From the NCBI GenBank assembly GCA_016744795.1, contig JADGDR010000001.1:124001-188000 (forward strand): a stretch of DNA of 64,000 bases. Reading direction: 5' to 3'. Both the position numbers and the translations under genes were made by a program. The notes under the pieces were generated by a model. The model saw only the letters and a program-made list of their open reading frames with translations, was not told the origin of the DNA and ran no database searches. Each line of letters starts with the position of its first letter. Position 1 is the first letter of the stretch. Of the stretch, positions 44,509-54,802 are shown piece after piece. The DNA comes from Sulfurospirillum sp. Its GTDB lineage: Bacteria; Campylobacterota; Campylobacteria; Campylobacterales; Sulfurospirillaceae.

Positions 44509-46432
44509 TACTAACTTCTATTTCTTTCTTTTTTTGTGATTGTATATCTTTCTGTTCTTCATATGTATGAATTATTTCCCTAAGTTCATCACCATCAATA
44601 GTCTCATTTTTCTTTAAAGATATAACAATGTTCTCTATACACTCTTTATACTCTTCAAGTTTTCCAAGAACTATTTTGTATCTACTCTCAAGAGTCTTTT
44701 TGATGTATGTATCAAGATTTTCAGCCATCTTATCACTACAATCATTTGATGAACTTGAACCTAAAAATGTATTGTTTTGACGTGAAATAACCATTAATCC
44801 TGCCACATCGCTCATGCCATATATGCTAGCCATAGATTTTATAATATCCGTTGCACGCTCTAAGTCATTGCCAGCACCTGTGCTTATTTCACCTATGAAA
44901 ATCTCTTCAGCCGCACGACCACCTAAAAGTACATCTACTTCAGCAATAAGTTCATGCTTTTGAGCTAAAAATTTATTTTCTTCAGGAGTATTAAGTGTAT
45001 AACCAAGAGCAGCAAGTCCACGAGGAATAATAGATACTTTTGATACACTTTTTGCACCTTTAGTAGTTTCAGCAATAAGTGCATGTCCACTTTCATGATA
45101 AGCTACTATTCTTTTTTCTTCAGGGTTAATACGGCGACTTTTCTTTTCAAGTCCTGCAATTGATCGTTCAACTGCTTCAACCATATCTTTATGTTCAACA
45201 TGAGATTTATTATTTCTTCCAGCAAGCAATGCTGCTTCATTTATAATGTTTGCTAAATCAGCACCTGCGAGACCAGCAGTTAAACGTCCTATCTCTTCTA
45301 AATTAACATCTTTCGCAAGCTTTATACCATCAACATGAACCTTTAAAATATCAACTCTTCCTTTAAAATCAGGTTTGTCAACTAAAACTTGTCTGTCAAA
45401 ACGTCCTGGTCTTAAAAGTGCAGCGTCAAGTACTTCTGGTCTATTAGTTGCAGCAAGAACAATAACTGGAGATTTGTCAGAACTAAATCCATCCATCTCA
45501 GCTAAAAGTTGGTTTAATGTTTGCTCTCTCTCATCATTACCACCCATTTGACCATTGGCCGCACGACTCTTTCCAATAGCATCAATTTCATCTATAAAAA
45601 CAATAGCTGGTGCTTCTTTTTTTGCATTTTCAAACAAGTCTCTAACACGACTTGCACCAACACCTACAAACATCTCTATAAAACTTGATCCTGAAACTGA
45701 ATAAAAAGGGACATCTGCTTCACCTGCAACTGCCTTAGCAAGAAGTGTTTTACCAGTACCAGGAGGTCCTACAAGAAGAACACCTTTTGGAATTTTTGCA
45801 CCGAGATTCAAATACCGATCAGGATGTTTTAAAAAATCGACTATCTCTTTAACTTCTTCTTTTGACTCTTCAACTCCAGCAACATCATCAAACTTTACAT
45901 TTGGTTTTTCTGAATTTACTAGTTTTTTACTACTTCCCATTCCAAGAATTCCACCACCCATATTCTTTTGCATACGATTTGCAAGAAGCATCCAAATACC
46001 AAAAAATATAAAAATTGGAATTACCCATGAAAAAAGAATCTCAGTAAATATATTTGTTTCATTATACCCACCATATGGGATTTGTTTCTCATCTAAAAGA
46101 GGTATAAGAGTTGGATCAGCTCCAACTTTTTTTGCTATATATATTGTTTTGGTAATACCTTTGTCATTTACAGCTCGTATCATTGTTTGTCCCATAGCAA
46201 CGTAAGTTACTTGGTTCTTCTTAACCAACTCTTTAAGCTCATAGTAGTTAATATTCTTTGTAACTGCTTTTCCACCTTGAGCTCCACTTATGCCACCCAT
46301 ACCATCATCTGGTGCTAAAAAGTTTTTAAACACCATGATAATTACGATTGAAAAAATCGCAAATACCAAAAGCGGATTTTGATTAAAAAAATTATTGTTT
46401 TTGTTGTTTTTGTTGTCATTATTTTGGTTCAA
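44495..46432 (-). CDS. ftsH: ATP-dependent zinc metalloprotease FtsH
   Basis: Membrane AAA+ protease for misfolded membrane proteins and regulators, 645 residues. Two membrane segments (about 18-36 and 130-150) enclose the periplasmic domain. The AAA module has [13 protein letters not shown] near 220 (Walker A), [10 protein letters not shown] near 275 (Walker B) and the SRH region near 325. The zinc site is HESGHA near 445 with a downstream aspartate. It overlaps the Psd-like gene by 14 bases. Confidence 0.97.
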   Translation of the reverse strand: MNQNNDNKNNKNNNFFNQNPLLVFAIFSIVIIMVFKNFLAPDDGMGGISGAQGGKAVTKNINYYELKELVKKNQVTYVAMGQTMIRAVNDKGITKTIYIAKKVGADPTLIPLLDEKQIPYGGYNETNIFTEILFSWVIPIFIFFGIWMLLANRMQKNMGGGILGMGSSKKLVNSEKPNVKFDDVAGVEESKEEVKEIVDFLKHPDRYLNLGAKIPKGVLLVGPPGTGKTLLAKAVAGEADVPFYSVSGSSFIEMFVGVGASRVRDLFENAKKEAPAIVFIDEIDAIGKSRAANGQMGGNDEREQTLNQLLAEMDGFSSDKSPVIVLAATNRPEVLDAALLRPGRFDRQVLVDKPDFKGRVDILKVHVDGIKLAKDVNLEEIGRLTAGLAGADLANIINEAALLAGRNNKSHVEHKDMVEAVERSIAGLEKKSRRINPEEKRIVAYHESGHALIAETTKGAKSVSKVSIIPRGLAALGYTLNTPEENKFLAQKHELIAEVDVLLGGRAAEEIFIGEISTGAGNDLERATDIIKSMASIYGMSDVAGLMVISRQNNTFLGSSSSNDCSDKMAENLDTYIKKTLESRYKIVLGKLEEYKECIENIVISLKKNETIDGDELREIIHTYEEQKDIQSQKKKEIEVSSDEK

Positions 46433-46436
46433 ATTT

Positions 46437-47261
46437 TTACCTTTTTAGTACAAGTGTATACCACTCATCTTTTTTATATTTTTCTAAAATTTCCATCGAA
46501 TTAAATCTTTTTTCTACTCTTTTCACATATTTATCTAATATCCCTGAGAGTATCAATATACCATCTTTCTTTGTAGCACTAATTAAATCAGATGCAAGCA
46601 TAATAAGAACATCTGCTATGATATTAGCTATTACAACATCATACTCACCATCTCTTTTTTGAACAGAACCTGCCCAAAAATTATTATATCTTTCTTGATT
46701 TAATTCAAAATTATTACTTGCACTTTTAACTGCAAGCTCATCTGTATCACAAAAATCGACCTCTGCTCCTAGTTTTGCACTAGCAATTGAGAGAATTCCA
46801 CTGCCACATCCAACATCTAACGTTTTATTATCTTTTTGCAAATATTTCTGTAACATTAATAAACATCCATAGGTTGTTTCATGATGTCCAGAACCAAATG
46901 CAAGAGCTGGATCTATAAGAATATTTAACATATTTTGTTTTTTTTCAATCCAACTAGGACGTATGTAAAACTTCCCTATTTTTATTGGTTGAACTGATTT
47001 TTGATAACTACTTATCCAATCTATATTCTCTTTAACTTCTAACTTTGTTTCAACACTTATGTGTTTATCAAGAGTTACTGAAAGGCTCTGCGCAAAAACT
47101 TTAACACCAAATTCAACTATATCAAGCTCTTCTTCACTGCGTACAATAATAACGCCATCACACTCTTCTATAGCTTCATTTGTAAGGGTTAGGATAAAAT
47201 CGGCGAAAAGATTATATTCGCCGGACGGGGTAATTTGTAATTCGTTATAGGTTTCTTTCAC
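46437..47261 (-). CDS. prmA: Ribosomal protein L11 methyltransferase
   Basis: Trimethylates ribosomal protein L11, 274 residues. The SAM-binding motif is LDVGCGSGILSIASAKLGA near 143-160, preceded by the PrmA-specific FGSGHHETTYGCL near 122. The catalytic VIANIIADVL follows near 208. Length is slightly short of the E. coli enzyme but normal for this phylum. It lies between cheY and ftsH, as in Campylobacter. Confidence 0.93.
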   Translation of the reverse strand: MKETYNELQITPSGEYNLFADFILTLTNEAIEECDGVIIVRSEEELDIVEFGVKVFAQSLSVTLDKHISVETKLEVKENIDWISSYQKSVQPIKIGKFYIRPSWIEKKQNMLNILIDPALAFGSGHHETTYGCLLMLQKYLQKDNKTLDVGCGSGILSIASAKLGAEVDFCDTDELAVKSASNNFELNQERYNNFWAGSVQKRDGEYDVVIANIIADVLIMLASDLISATKKDGILILSGILDKYVKRVEKRFNSMEILEKYKKDEWYTLVLKR

Positions 47262-47263
47262 GA

Positions 47264-47635
47264 TTAGCCTAAAACGTCCTCTAATTTTTCTTTTAATACA
47301 GCAGGTGTAAAAGGTTTTACTATATAGTTGTTAACTCCAGCTTTAAGAGCCACGATAACTTCTGCTTTTCCACCCTCAGTTGTAACCATGATTATTGGCA
47401 TATCTTCGTATTTCGATTCTGCTCTTACTTTTTTAACTAGCTCCAGTCCATTCATCTCTGGCATATTCCAATCTGTGATAAGTACATCTATATCATCGTT
47501 CTCACCCATCACTTTCCAAGCAACAGCACCATCTTCAGCTTCTAATACATCTTTATAGTTCAACCTTGCTAATGTATTTTTTATAATACGGCGCATTGTT
47601 GAGCTGTCATCCACTACTAGCAATCTCAATGTCAC
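47264..47635 (-). CDS. cheY: Chemotaxis response regulator CheY
   Basis: A single receiver domain of 123 residues with no output domain. The acidic pair D8-D9 (VVDDSS), phosphorylation site in LITDWNMPEMNG near 54-57, the T in MVTTEGG near 84-86 and the K in YIVKPF near 106 are all present. It should bind the flagellar motor switch when phosphorylated by CheA. It precedes prmA by two bases. Confidence 0.93.
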   Translation of the reverse strand: MTLRLLVVDDSSTMRRIIKNTLARLNYKDVLEAEDGAVAWKVMGENDDIDVLITDWNMPEMNGLELVKKVRAESKYEDMPIIMVTTEGGKAEVIVALKAGVNNYIVKPFTPAVLKEKLEDVLG

Positions 47636-47704
47636 TCCTTTTTATTAACAAGTTTTATTGAATATGAATATTCTAGCCATATTTTAACTAAAATTACTTT
47701 TAAC

Positions 47705-48424
47705 TTACTTTAATTCATTTGTTAGTTTAAATGCTTCTTTTAATTCTAGGGTACCTTCATAATAAGCTTTTCCAACTATAACCCCTGAAACTTCTTTTGT
47801 TTCTAGCAAAATTTTTATATCATTTAAATCCTTAACGCCACCGCTTGCTATGGTATCAACACCACTAGCCCTTGCAATTTCAAGTGTAAAATCTACATTA
47901 ACACCACTTAAAGTTCCATCTCTACCTACATCTGTACAAATAATTGCTTCTACACCAGCACTTGCAAACTCTTTTGCTAAATCAGTTGCTTTCATAGTTG
48001 ATTTTTCAGCCCAACCTTCAACCGCAACATAACCATCAATCGCATCTATTCCAACAACGACTGAGTATTTTTTACACATCTGTTTTACAAATTCTGGATT
48101 TTTAAGAGCAATTGAGCCAAGTATAACTCTATCTACTCCTAAATCACAGTATCTTTTAATGGTATCTTCATCACGAATTCCACCACCAAGTTCTAATTTC
48201 ATATTACAATTTTTACGAATCTTTTCTATTTGTTCTAAATTTTTTGGTTCTCCTGCAAATGCACCATTTAAATCTACTAAATGAAGCCAACTTGAACCCA
48301 TCTCTTCAAACTTTTTAGCTACTTGCCAAGGCTCATTTGAATAAATCTTTGCTGTGTCCATAAGTCCATGTGTTAATCTAACTGCTAAACCATCTTTTAA
48401 ATCTATTGCTGGTAATATATCCAC
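47705..48424 (-). CDS. hisA: Phosphoribosylformimino-AICAR ribotide isomerase
   Basis: Histidine biosynthesis isomerase with a TIM-barrel fold, 239 residues. The catalytic aspartates are D8 (PAIDLKDG) and the one in [12 protein letters not shown] near 128. GGGIRD near 81 and [10 protein letters not shown] near 173 form the two phosphate sites. It follows hisH with a 9-base gap. The two his genes separate cheY from pglG, which are neighbours in Campylobacter jejuni. Confidence 0.95.
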   Translation of the reverse strand: MDILPAIDLKDGLAVRLTHGLMDTAKIYSNEPWQVAKKFEEMGSSWLHLVDLNGAFAGEPKNLEQIEKIRKNCNMKLELGGGIRDEDTIKRYCDLGVDRVILGSIALKNPEFVKQMCKKYSVVVGIDAIDGYVAVEGWAEKSTMKATDLAKEFASAGVEAIICTDVGRDGTLSGVNVDFTLEIARASGVDTIASGGVKDLNDIKILLETKEVSGVIVGKAYYEGTLELKEAFKLTNELK

Positions 48425-48433
48425 TATTGTCCT

Positions 48434-49045
48434 TTATAATTTTACAAAATTTTTAAGTATTTTTAATCCATTCTCATGTGACTTTTCTGGGTGAGGCTGA
48501 AAACCATATATATTGTCTTTTTGAACTGCACTAACAAAATCATATCCATAAAATGTTTTTCCTATAGCAAATTTATCTGAGCAAGTTGCATGAAAACTAT
48601 GCACAAAATATAGATAAATCTCTTTATCCATTCCTACAAAAAGTTTGGAATCACGCTGTACAAAAAGTTCATTCCAACCCATATGTGGAACTTTAAGTTT
48701 ATGCTCAAACTTAGATTTATCGAACTCTTTTACACTTCCTTCAATAAGCCCTAGTCCTTTTGTAAAACCAAACTCCTCACTACTTTCTAGTAAGAGTTGC
48801 ATGCCCAAACAGATTCCCAATAGAGGTTTTCCACTCTTTGCAAACTCCAGTACAGACTCTTGCATACCACTATTTTTTAGATGCCTCATGGCATCTTTAT
48901 ATGCTCCAACGCCTGGAAGTATCACCTTATCAAAATCTTTTAGTTTTTCTGGATTATTTACAATTTCTACACGTGAGCCTATTTTATTAAAAGCATTAGA
49001 AACGCTTCTTAAATTACCCATATTATAATCAATTAACGCTATCAT
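48434..49045 (-). CDS. hisH: Imidazole glycerol phosphate synthase glutaminase subunit
   Basis: Class I glutamine amidotransferase of the HisH-HisF pair, 203 residues. The nucleophile is in LGICLGMQLLLES (cysteine near 79), preceded by LPGVGAYKDAM near 45. The His-Glu of the triad is in FQPHPEKS near 183. It overlaps the pglG-like gene by 17 bases. hisF is not in the window. Confidence 0.95.
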   Translation of the reverse strand: MIALIDYNMGNLRSVSNAFNKIGSRVEIVNNPEKLKDFDKVILPGVGAYKDAMRHLKNSGMQESVLEFAKSGKPLLGICLGMQLLLESSEEFGFTKGLGLIEGSVKEFDKSKFEHKLKVPHMGWNELFVQRDSKLFVGMDKEIYLYFVHSFHATCSDKFAIGKTFYGYDFVSAVQKDNIYGFQPHPEKSHENGLKILKNFVKL

Positions 49046-49946
49046 TTTCTCTCTTTACTGAAACAGATTGTACATAATATGCTAGAGATACCAAAAGTAC
49101 TGATACACCACCTATAAGATATACTGCTGAGAGTATATGCGTTGGATCTGTTATGGCAAATTTAAACACTAGCATCAATGCTTCTATTGCTAAAGCTATA
49201 ACAATAGAACCTAAAAAACGTACCATTGTTTTATGTATTCCACTCACATCATCTCTATTGTGCCTACCAAGCACCTCTTCTTCAAAAATAGTTTTTACCA
49301 AATCAAATATGGCCAAAGCAAGCGTTAAAAGAATAGTCGCTTTAAACATAGCTTCTATATCCTCGGTCGCACTCATAAATCCATGGCTTATAATACTAGC
49401 AATACCATTATAAAAAAGCAAAAATGCAACCATTAAAAGCGCCAGTGAAAACATACTATAGGAGACTTTTACAAAATCACCAAACATTGACTGCAAAGAA
49501 CTTGGATGAGCGATTTTTAAAACATCTTTTAAAGAAATATCCATGCAAGCCACATACTTTAACTCAGACTTATCATCATATATAGGATAAGCTGCTGTCA
49601 CTGTCAAAGAGTTTGTCAAACTTGAAGGGTAAGGGTCTGTTAAGACACATCTTTTTTGACGAACTGCTCGATAAAAATACGATTTGTTACTTCTATTAGT
49701 TCCTATGCCACCTTTATACTTTTGTTTGTTTGTCAAGTTATCAGTAACTTGTTTACCACTAGCATCAAGTACATAAAGTGCTTCAAAACTATCTATTTCA
49801 TTAACTATTTTATCAAGGGAATTATTTATCTCTTCTAAATCTAGATTTGGAAGACGAATCGGCATATTTCTATTAAATAAATAACAAAAATAGGCTCTAG
49901 CTCTCTGTCTTACTTCTCCAAACTGTTCTATTTCACGAACGACCAT
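49029..49946 (-). CDS. pglG: PglG-like membrane protein with a PDC/Cache-type domain
   Basis: A 305-residue protein of unknown function. The first 145 residues look like a PDC/Cache sensory domain (FEALYVLDASGKQVTDN, KSYFYRAVRQ, VTAAYPIYDDKSELKYVACMDIS, read in parts). Four membrane segments follow between about 155 and 290. No N-terminal membrane segment precedes the sensor-like domain, which is unusual for Cache domains. Its position before pglF, and its size, match PglG (Cj1119c) of the Campylobacter N-glycosylation cluster as I recall. An AGGAGG site lies seven bases before the start. Confidence 0.65.
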   Translation of the reverse strand: MVVREIEQFGEVRQRARAYFCYLFNRNMPIRLPNLDLEEINNSLDKIVNEIDSFEALYVLDASGKQVTDNLTNKQKYKGGIGTNRSNKSYFYRAVRQKRCVLTDPYPSSLTNSLTVTAAYPIYDDKSELKYVACMDISLKDVLKIAHPSSLQSMFGDFVKVSYSMFSLALLMVAFLLFYNGIASIISHGFMSATEDIEAMFKATILLTLALAIFDLVKTIFEEEVLGRHNRDDVSGIHKTMVRFLGSIVIALAIEALMLVFKFAITDPTHILSAVYLIGGVSVLLVSLAYYVQSVSVKRENDSVN

Positions 49947-50015
49947 TAAGAAACCTCCTTCTTAGATATTTACTATTTTATCTAAAAAAGATTAACTTTG
50001 GTGTATAGTTTTTGT

Positions 50016-51752
50016 TCAACCTGCGTTATGATTAAATTCTGGAACTATTTTTTTAAGCTGTAATAATTTATCTTTACATGTAAGAAGTTCTTTTATTTCT
50101 TTATTCAATTCTTTTATATCATACTTAGTTCTTGAAGCAACAGTTATCGACTCATACTGTGTTTTTTGATCGCTCTCATTTATGAGTAACTCTTCATATA
50201 GTTTTTCTCCAGCTCGAAGCCCTGTAAACTGTATTTGAATATCTTTTTTACCAGAAAGTTCTATCATTTTCTTTGCCAAATCTGTTATGCGTATTGGCTT
50301 TCCCATATCAAGTATAAATATCTCTCCGCCCTTTGCTATAGCTCCAGTTTGAAGTACTAATTCACAAGCTTCAGGAATTAGCATAAAATACCTTGTTATA
50401 TCTTTATGAGTAACAGTAACTGGACCACCCTTTTCTATTTGAGTTGTAAACTTTGGTATCACTGAACCAGATGAGCCCAAAACATTTCCAAATCTTACAG
50501 CAGCTATTTCTGTGCTTTTACTATCTACATTTCCAGCATAAAGCTCACAAATACGTTTTGTAGTTCCCATCACATTAGTTGGGCGAACGGCTTTGTCAGT
50601 TGAAATTAATATAAACTTTTTAACATTATATTTAATAGCTAAATCTATACAATTTTTTGTGCCTATTATATTGTTTTGTATACCCTCTTCAATATTAGCT
50701 TCGACTAAAGGTACATGCTTGTAAGCTGCTGCGTGAAGGATGATATCAGGTTTACATGTTGAGATTGTTTTTTCTAATGCTTTAACATTTAAAACACTAT
50801 GCATAATTGGTTTGATTCTACTAGAATTTAACTCTTCACATATTGAATAAAGATTAAATTCACTGTGGTCTAAAAGGGTTAACTCTTTAACACCGTACCT
50901 TAAACACTGACGGCTTATTTCACTACCTATGCTCCCACCTGCTCCTGTAACAAGTACTTTTTTATCTTCTAAAAATCCTGATATGATTTTTTTATCTAAA
51001 TCTTGAGGATGGCGTGCGAGTAAGTCTTCTACACTTAAATTTTTTAATTGTGATACAAATGATTTATCATCTAAAATAGTACTCATTGAAGGTAATATAC
51101 GTATATCTTCAAAATAATCATTTAATTTTTCATATATTATATTTATACGCTTTTGGTTTGCTGAGGGCATAGCAATAATAAGAAGTTCAAATTTCTCTTC
51201 TTCGCCAATGTTTTGTATTAGCTCATTTTTTGAAACGATTCTTATCCCATCTATGCTTCTTTTTTGAAGTGCCTTATTATCATCTACAAAATACTTTACT
51301 TTGTATTTAGAATTTCTATACTCCTCTTCAAGCTTAAGTCCAGCACGTCCAGCTCCAAATATAACTAAACTTTTGCTCTTTTTAACTCTGCTTCTGTTTA
51401 TAAAAATATAATACATATACATAAAAAAGTTAATAGCAAACAGATAAAAAGCCAATTCTGAAAGCATACCTGCAATGCGCACTTTTCCATAAGCATAAGG
51501 CATATAAACAATAAAAGCTACAATATATACAAAACTTTTTATTATAAATGTTTTTTGAGTAGCCTTACTCCAAGACAAAGAATAATCTTTAAAAATCAGA
51601 ATTGAAGCTAAAATACGAATTAATATAACCCATAAAACAATACCTAACTCAAATGGTTTATGAAATATCCAAAAAGTCCATGCAAATGTAATACAACTCA
51701 AACATATAATTATTAGTATATTTAAAACTCTTTTATCTAGGTGTATTTTCAT
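50016..51752 (-). CDS. pglF: UDP-N-acetylglucosamine 4,6-dehydratase (membrane type)
   Basis: Starts synthesis of bacillosamine-type sugars by removing water from UDP-GlcNAc; 578 residues. Four membrane segments (about 8-125) come first. A nucleotide-binding domain (FGAGRAGLKLEEE near 152) follows, and then the SDR catalytic domain with TGAGGSIGSE near 267. The catalytic block STDKAVRPTNVMGTTKR near 395-411 shows methionine in place of the usual tyrosine, typical of FlaA1/PglF/WbpM. It overlaps the transferase gene by four bases. Confidence 0.9.
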   Translation of the reverse strand: MKIHLDKRVLNILIIICLSCITFAWTFWIFHKPFELGIVLWVILIRILASILIFKDYSLSWSKATQKTFIIKSFVYIVAFIVYMPYAYGKVRIAGMLSELAFYLFAINFFMYMYYIFINRSRVKKSKSLVIFGAGRAGLKLEEEYRNSKYKVKYFVDDNKALQKRSIDGIRIVSKNELIQNIGEEEKFELLIIAMPSANQKRINIIYEKLNDYFEDIRILPSMSTILDDKSFVSQLKNLSVEDLLARHPQDLDKKIISGFLEDKKVLVTGAGGSIGSEISRQCLRYGVKELTLLDHSEFNLYSICEELNSSRIKPIMHSVLNVKALEKTISTCKPDIILHAAAYKHVPLVEANIEEGIQNNIIGTKNCIDLAIKYNVKKFILISTDKAVRPTNVMGTTKRICELYAGNVDSKSTEIAAVRFGNVLGSSGSVIPKFTTQIEKGGPVTVTHKDITRYFMLIPEACELVLQTGAIAKGGEIFILDMGKPIRITDLAKKMIELSGKKDIQIQFTGLRAGEKLYEELLINESDQKTQYESITVASRTKYDIKELNKEIKELLTCKDKLLQLKKIVPEFNHNAG

Positions 51753-52699
51753 ATAAATTTTTTCTTTCTATCAACAAATTTTGTGACCATGTATAATACA
51801 ATAAGTGAAATTAAAAATGCCATTGTTATATTGGAGATAAAATAGACAATACAAAATAAAACTATATTTACTAAAATGGAACATAATACAACTTTGCTAT
51901 GACTCCATCCACTTTGGGTAAGTCTTTGATAGGCATGTTTTTTATGAGCTTGACTTAATTTCTCTTTATTTTTGTATCGTCTAAACAGAGTAAAAGTTGC
52001 ATCAAACCAAAAAAGTCCAAATAGTATAATCCATATCCATAAGTTTTTTGAATCTTGATTTGCATAATATATAGTAATTATTGCTATATTGTAACCTAAA
52101 AGTGTACTTCCTGCATCTCCCATAAATATTTTGGCCCTATGCCAATTCCAAACTAAAAATCCTAAAACAGAAGCCACAAGTACTAAAAATAGGCTATTTT
52201 GAAAAAGCAAAAACCCTGCAATGCCAAGAAATACAACTTCACTTCCAGCATAACCATCAATGCCATCTAAAAAATTATAAAGATTTATAAACCAGATTAT
52301 TAATAAAATAGCAAAAATATTAGTTACAATTTGATTTTCAAAAACCAATACTTGTTCAAGTCCACCTAAAAACCAAAGCCCCAAACAAGCCACCAAAAAC
52401 TGAATTAAAATTCTAAGTTTAGCACTTAGTTCGAACATGTCATCAAAAAAACTAACAATAGAGATAACCACACCAACTAAAAGAGCATAGAATATATCTT
52501 GCTCTATCATGTTGTTCATATAAAGATATATAAGCCCTACAAACCAAGTAAAAGCTAGAGCAATTCCACCACCATGAGGAGTAGGAACACTATGGGAACT
52601 TCTCTCATTCACTTCTGCTAACAAGGACTTTTTAATAGCATAATCTTTTATCAAATATGTTAGACATAAAGATAGTAAAAATAGGCTTATATAAATCAT
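51749..52699 (-). CDS. WecA/MraY-type polyprenyl-phosphate sugar-1-phosphate transferase
   Basis: A polytopic membrane enzyme (316 residues, about ten segments) that loads the first sugar phosphate onto undecaprenyl phosphate. Signatures are NERSSHSVPTPHGGG near 35, FDDMFELS near 86, NLYNFLDGIDGYAGSE near 140 and KIFMGDAGSTLLGY near 190. In Campylobacter the N-glycan pathway uses the unrelated single-helix PglC. Its place between pglF and pglB suggests that this enzyme starts the glycan here, or serves a second polysaccharide. Confidence 0.88.
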   Translation of the reverse strand: MIYISLFLLSLCLTYLIKDYAIKKSLLAEVNERSSHSVPTPHGGGIALAFTWFVGLIYLYMNNMIEQDIFYALLVGVVISIVSFFDDMFELSAKLRILIQFLVACLGLWFLGGLEQVLVFENQIVTNIFAILLIIWFINLYNFLDGIDGYAGSEVVFLGIAGFLLFQNSLFLVLVASVLGFLVWNWHRAKIFMGDAGSTLLGYNIAIITIYYANQDSKNLWIWIILFGLFWFDATFTLFRRYKNKEKLSQAHKKHAYQRLTQSGWSHSKVVLCSILVNIVLFCIVYFISNITMAFLISLIVLYMVTKFVDRKKKFI

Positions 52700-54801
52700 A
52701 TCTTTAACTTAAATATTTTCGCACTAGGATCAAGTATAACTGGTTCAAATAAATTTTTATCATAATTTTCAAATACAAAAAGTTGAATATACGTAGAATT
52801 CAACATAGATTCATCTAAAACCAAAAAAGTGTTATATGAACGCATAAAAACAAGATACATATTTGCATTTTTGTGTATTCTTTGTCTTTGTCTTATTAAT
52901 TTTTTATTTTTATCATAGCCAGTCATAAGAAACTCTTTTACTGGAACCTCTTGATTTCCAATTTTTAGCATTCCAGTTTTTTTATTGAACAATACGCCAT
53001 TACTAAGATTTAAAATATCTTTTGAGTCTTTAAACCTATTGGTTTGGTACATAAAAGGTCTTCTATTGGTTTTGCCATTCATCAAGTCTATATCACTAAA
53101 TCTAGATATAGTTGGGAGTATACCCATCATTCGAAAAGGAAGATAAAAGTAAATATCTCTTGTTTTTTTAGGTAATGAACTTTTTACATGTAAAGAAGTT
53201 AGAAAATCATTTGTATCATTAAATCCATTGTCTAAAGTCATATTGGCTATATTTGTTCGGTTCCTATCTTTGTCATTTTTACTCATCAAAAATTTTGATT
53301 GAGTATATTCGACATCATATCTAGCTAGTTTTGCAGCACTAAGTTGAGGATTTGTAAGCATGTAACTTACTGGAAAATTAACAGCCCCACTATGTTTTCC
53401 ACCATCAATGAGAGTATTAACATCACTATAATAACGAATAGGATAACCATAATCCCACCAAGCAACTACATAATCTTCTCTATCAGCTATACTTTTTAGC
53501 TTATCCAAAACAGTAACTTCTTGTTTGCTAAAAACAGTTGGAACTTTATACCCTATTATGTGTAAAATATTTGGATATAGAATTGCTGCTGTACATGTAA
53601 GAACAAAAACAACTTTGGCATAAGAATTTTTAAGATAATCACTACAAAAAAAGATAAGATATGAGATACCAAAAGCTAACACTGGCACAGCATAGATAGT
53701 AAAGCGCAAACCTCCAACGTAAGCTAAAAAACCAAGACCAATTAGAGGAAGTCCTAAGAACATAACCCTATGTCTCAAAACTAATAAAACATAACCAATA
53801 ACAGACAAAACAAATGTAATGGTATGCCCACTTATGCGATTTGCAAAAGTTTCAAATGGGATTTTTCCTGCTTCTCGTACTGTTTGCATTACTGAAAAAA
53901 AGTGTAGTTGTAAATCTTTGCCTACCACTGCTAACGTATCTTGAAATACATAACCTTTAAGTTGAGCCCATATCGGAGAAAACCCACCTGAAAGCATAAA
54001 AAGTAAGAATGCAAGTCCCAATAGATAATATATATAAACTTCTAATTTTTTACTTCTATACATAATAAATACAGTTATAACTGTAACAAACCTAACTAAA
54101 CTAGGCAAACCCATCATGGCAAAAAGCATGATAGAGAGCAATTTGTACATGTAAAGATTTTTTCGCTCAAAAATAAGAGCATAAAGTAAAATCAAGCCAA
54201 AAAAAGCAAACTCTAAAGAATAACTCTGAGGATACCACCATCTGTAGGCTATAATTTCTAAGGCTGTAAAAAGAAGATACTTCTCTTCATTACTTTTTAT
54301 TGCAAGAATCAATGACCACAAAAGAAAAGTAGGAAAAACAATGTTGAGCATGTCGGTGTCAAAGTAACCTACCATAGTACGGTTATAGTAACTCCAAGCA
54401 ATACTTGCCAAAAGAGCTGCCACAAAACCAATTTCTACTCTTTTTAGACTTTGAGCTATCAAAATCATGGGAATAACTATAAGAGAACTTAAAAAAACTG
54501 GTAAGTAAAGAATGACTGTTTCAAAAGAAAAAGGTAAAATCCAAGCAAAAAATGCAGATAATTGTGAACCTGCAGTTTTAACGGGAGAGAGTGCAAACTC
54601 ACTAAAATTCCAATTCAGTATATCTCTAGCTCCTTCTGCCCAAAAGTAACCATCATTAGTGTTTATCATAAACTGGTCATTCCAGATAAAGCTATCGACT
54701 CCGTTAAACTGATAAATCCAAATAAATCTTACTAATGTGCTAAATACAAATGCTAATGCTATATATATCCAAACTTTCTTATCTATACTGCTCATACTCA
54801 T
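52696..54801 (-). CDS. pglB: Oligosaccharyltransferase PglB (STT3 family)
   Basis: Transfers a lipid-linked glycan to asparagine of periplasmic proteins; 701 residues. About thirteen membrane segments fill residues 10-420. The first loop holds NTNDGYFWAEG near 47, with the metal-binding aspartate. The STT3 signature WWDYG is near 446-450, followed by YYSDVNTLIDGGKHSG. A periplasmic domain ends the protein. Its presence predicts an N-glycoproteome in this organism. It overlaps the transferase gene by four bases. Confidence 0.93.
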   Translation of the reverse strand: MSMSSIDKKVWIYIALAFVFSTLVRFIWIYQFNGVDSFIWNDQFMINTNDGYFWAEGARDILNWNFSEFALSPVKTAGSQLSAFFAWILPFSFETVILYLPVFLSSLIVIPMILIAQSLKRVEIGFVAALLASIAWSYYNRTMVGYFDTDMLNIVFPTFLLWSLILAIKSNEEKYLLFTALEIIAYRWWYPQSYSLEFAFFGLILLYALIFERKNLYMYKLLSIMLFAMMGLPSLVRFVTVITVFIMYRSKKLEVYIYYLLGLAFLLFMLSGGFSPIWAQLKGYVFQDTLAVVGKDLQLHFFSVMQTVREAGKIPFETFANRISGHTITFVLSVIGYVLLVLRHRVMFLGLPLIGLGFLAYVGGLRFTIYAVPVLAFGISYLIFFCSDYLKNSYAKVVFVLTCTAAILYPNILHIIGYKVPTVFSKQEVTVLDKLKSIADREDYVVAWWDYGYPIRYYSDVNTLIDGGKHSGAVNFPVSYMLTNPQLSAAKLARYDVEYTQSKFLMSKNDKDRNRTNIANMTLDNGFNDTNDFLTSLHVKSSLPKKTRDIYFYLPFRMMGILPTISRFSDIDLMNGKTNRRPFMYQTNRFKDSKDILNLSNGVLFNKKTGMLKIGNQEVPVKEFLMTGYDKNKKLIRQRQRIHKNANMYLVFMRSYNTFLVLDESMLNSTYIQLFVFENYDKNLFEPVILDPSAKIFKLKI

Positions 54802-54802
54802 T

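Noticed and set aside
49962-49985. Hairpin TTAGATA/TATCTAA between pglF and pglG
   Set aside because: The stem has only 7 bp and no U-tract in the operon direction. The bases after it form the AGGAGG site of the pglG-like gene, so I do not call it a terminator.
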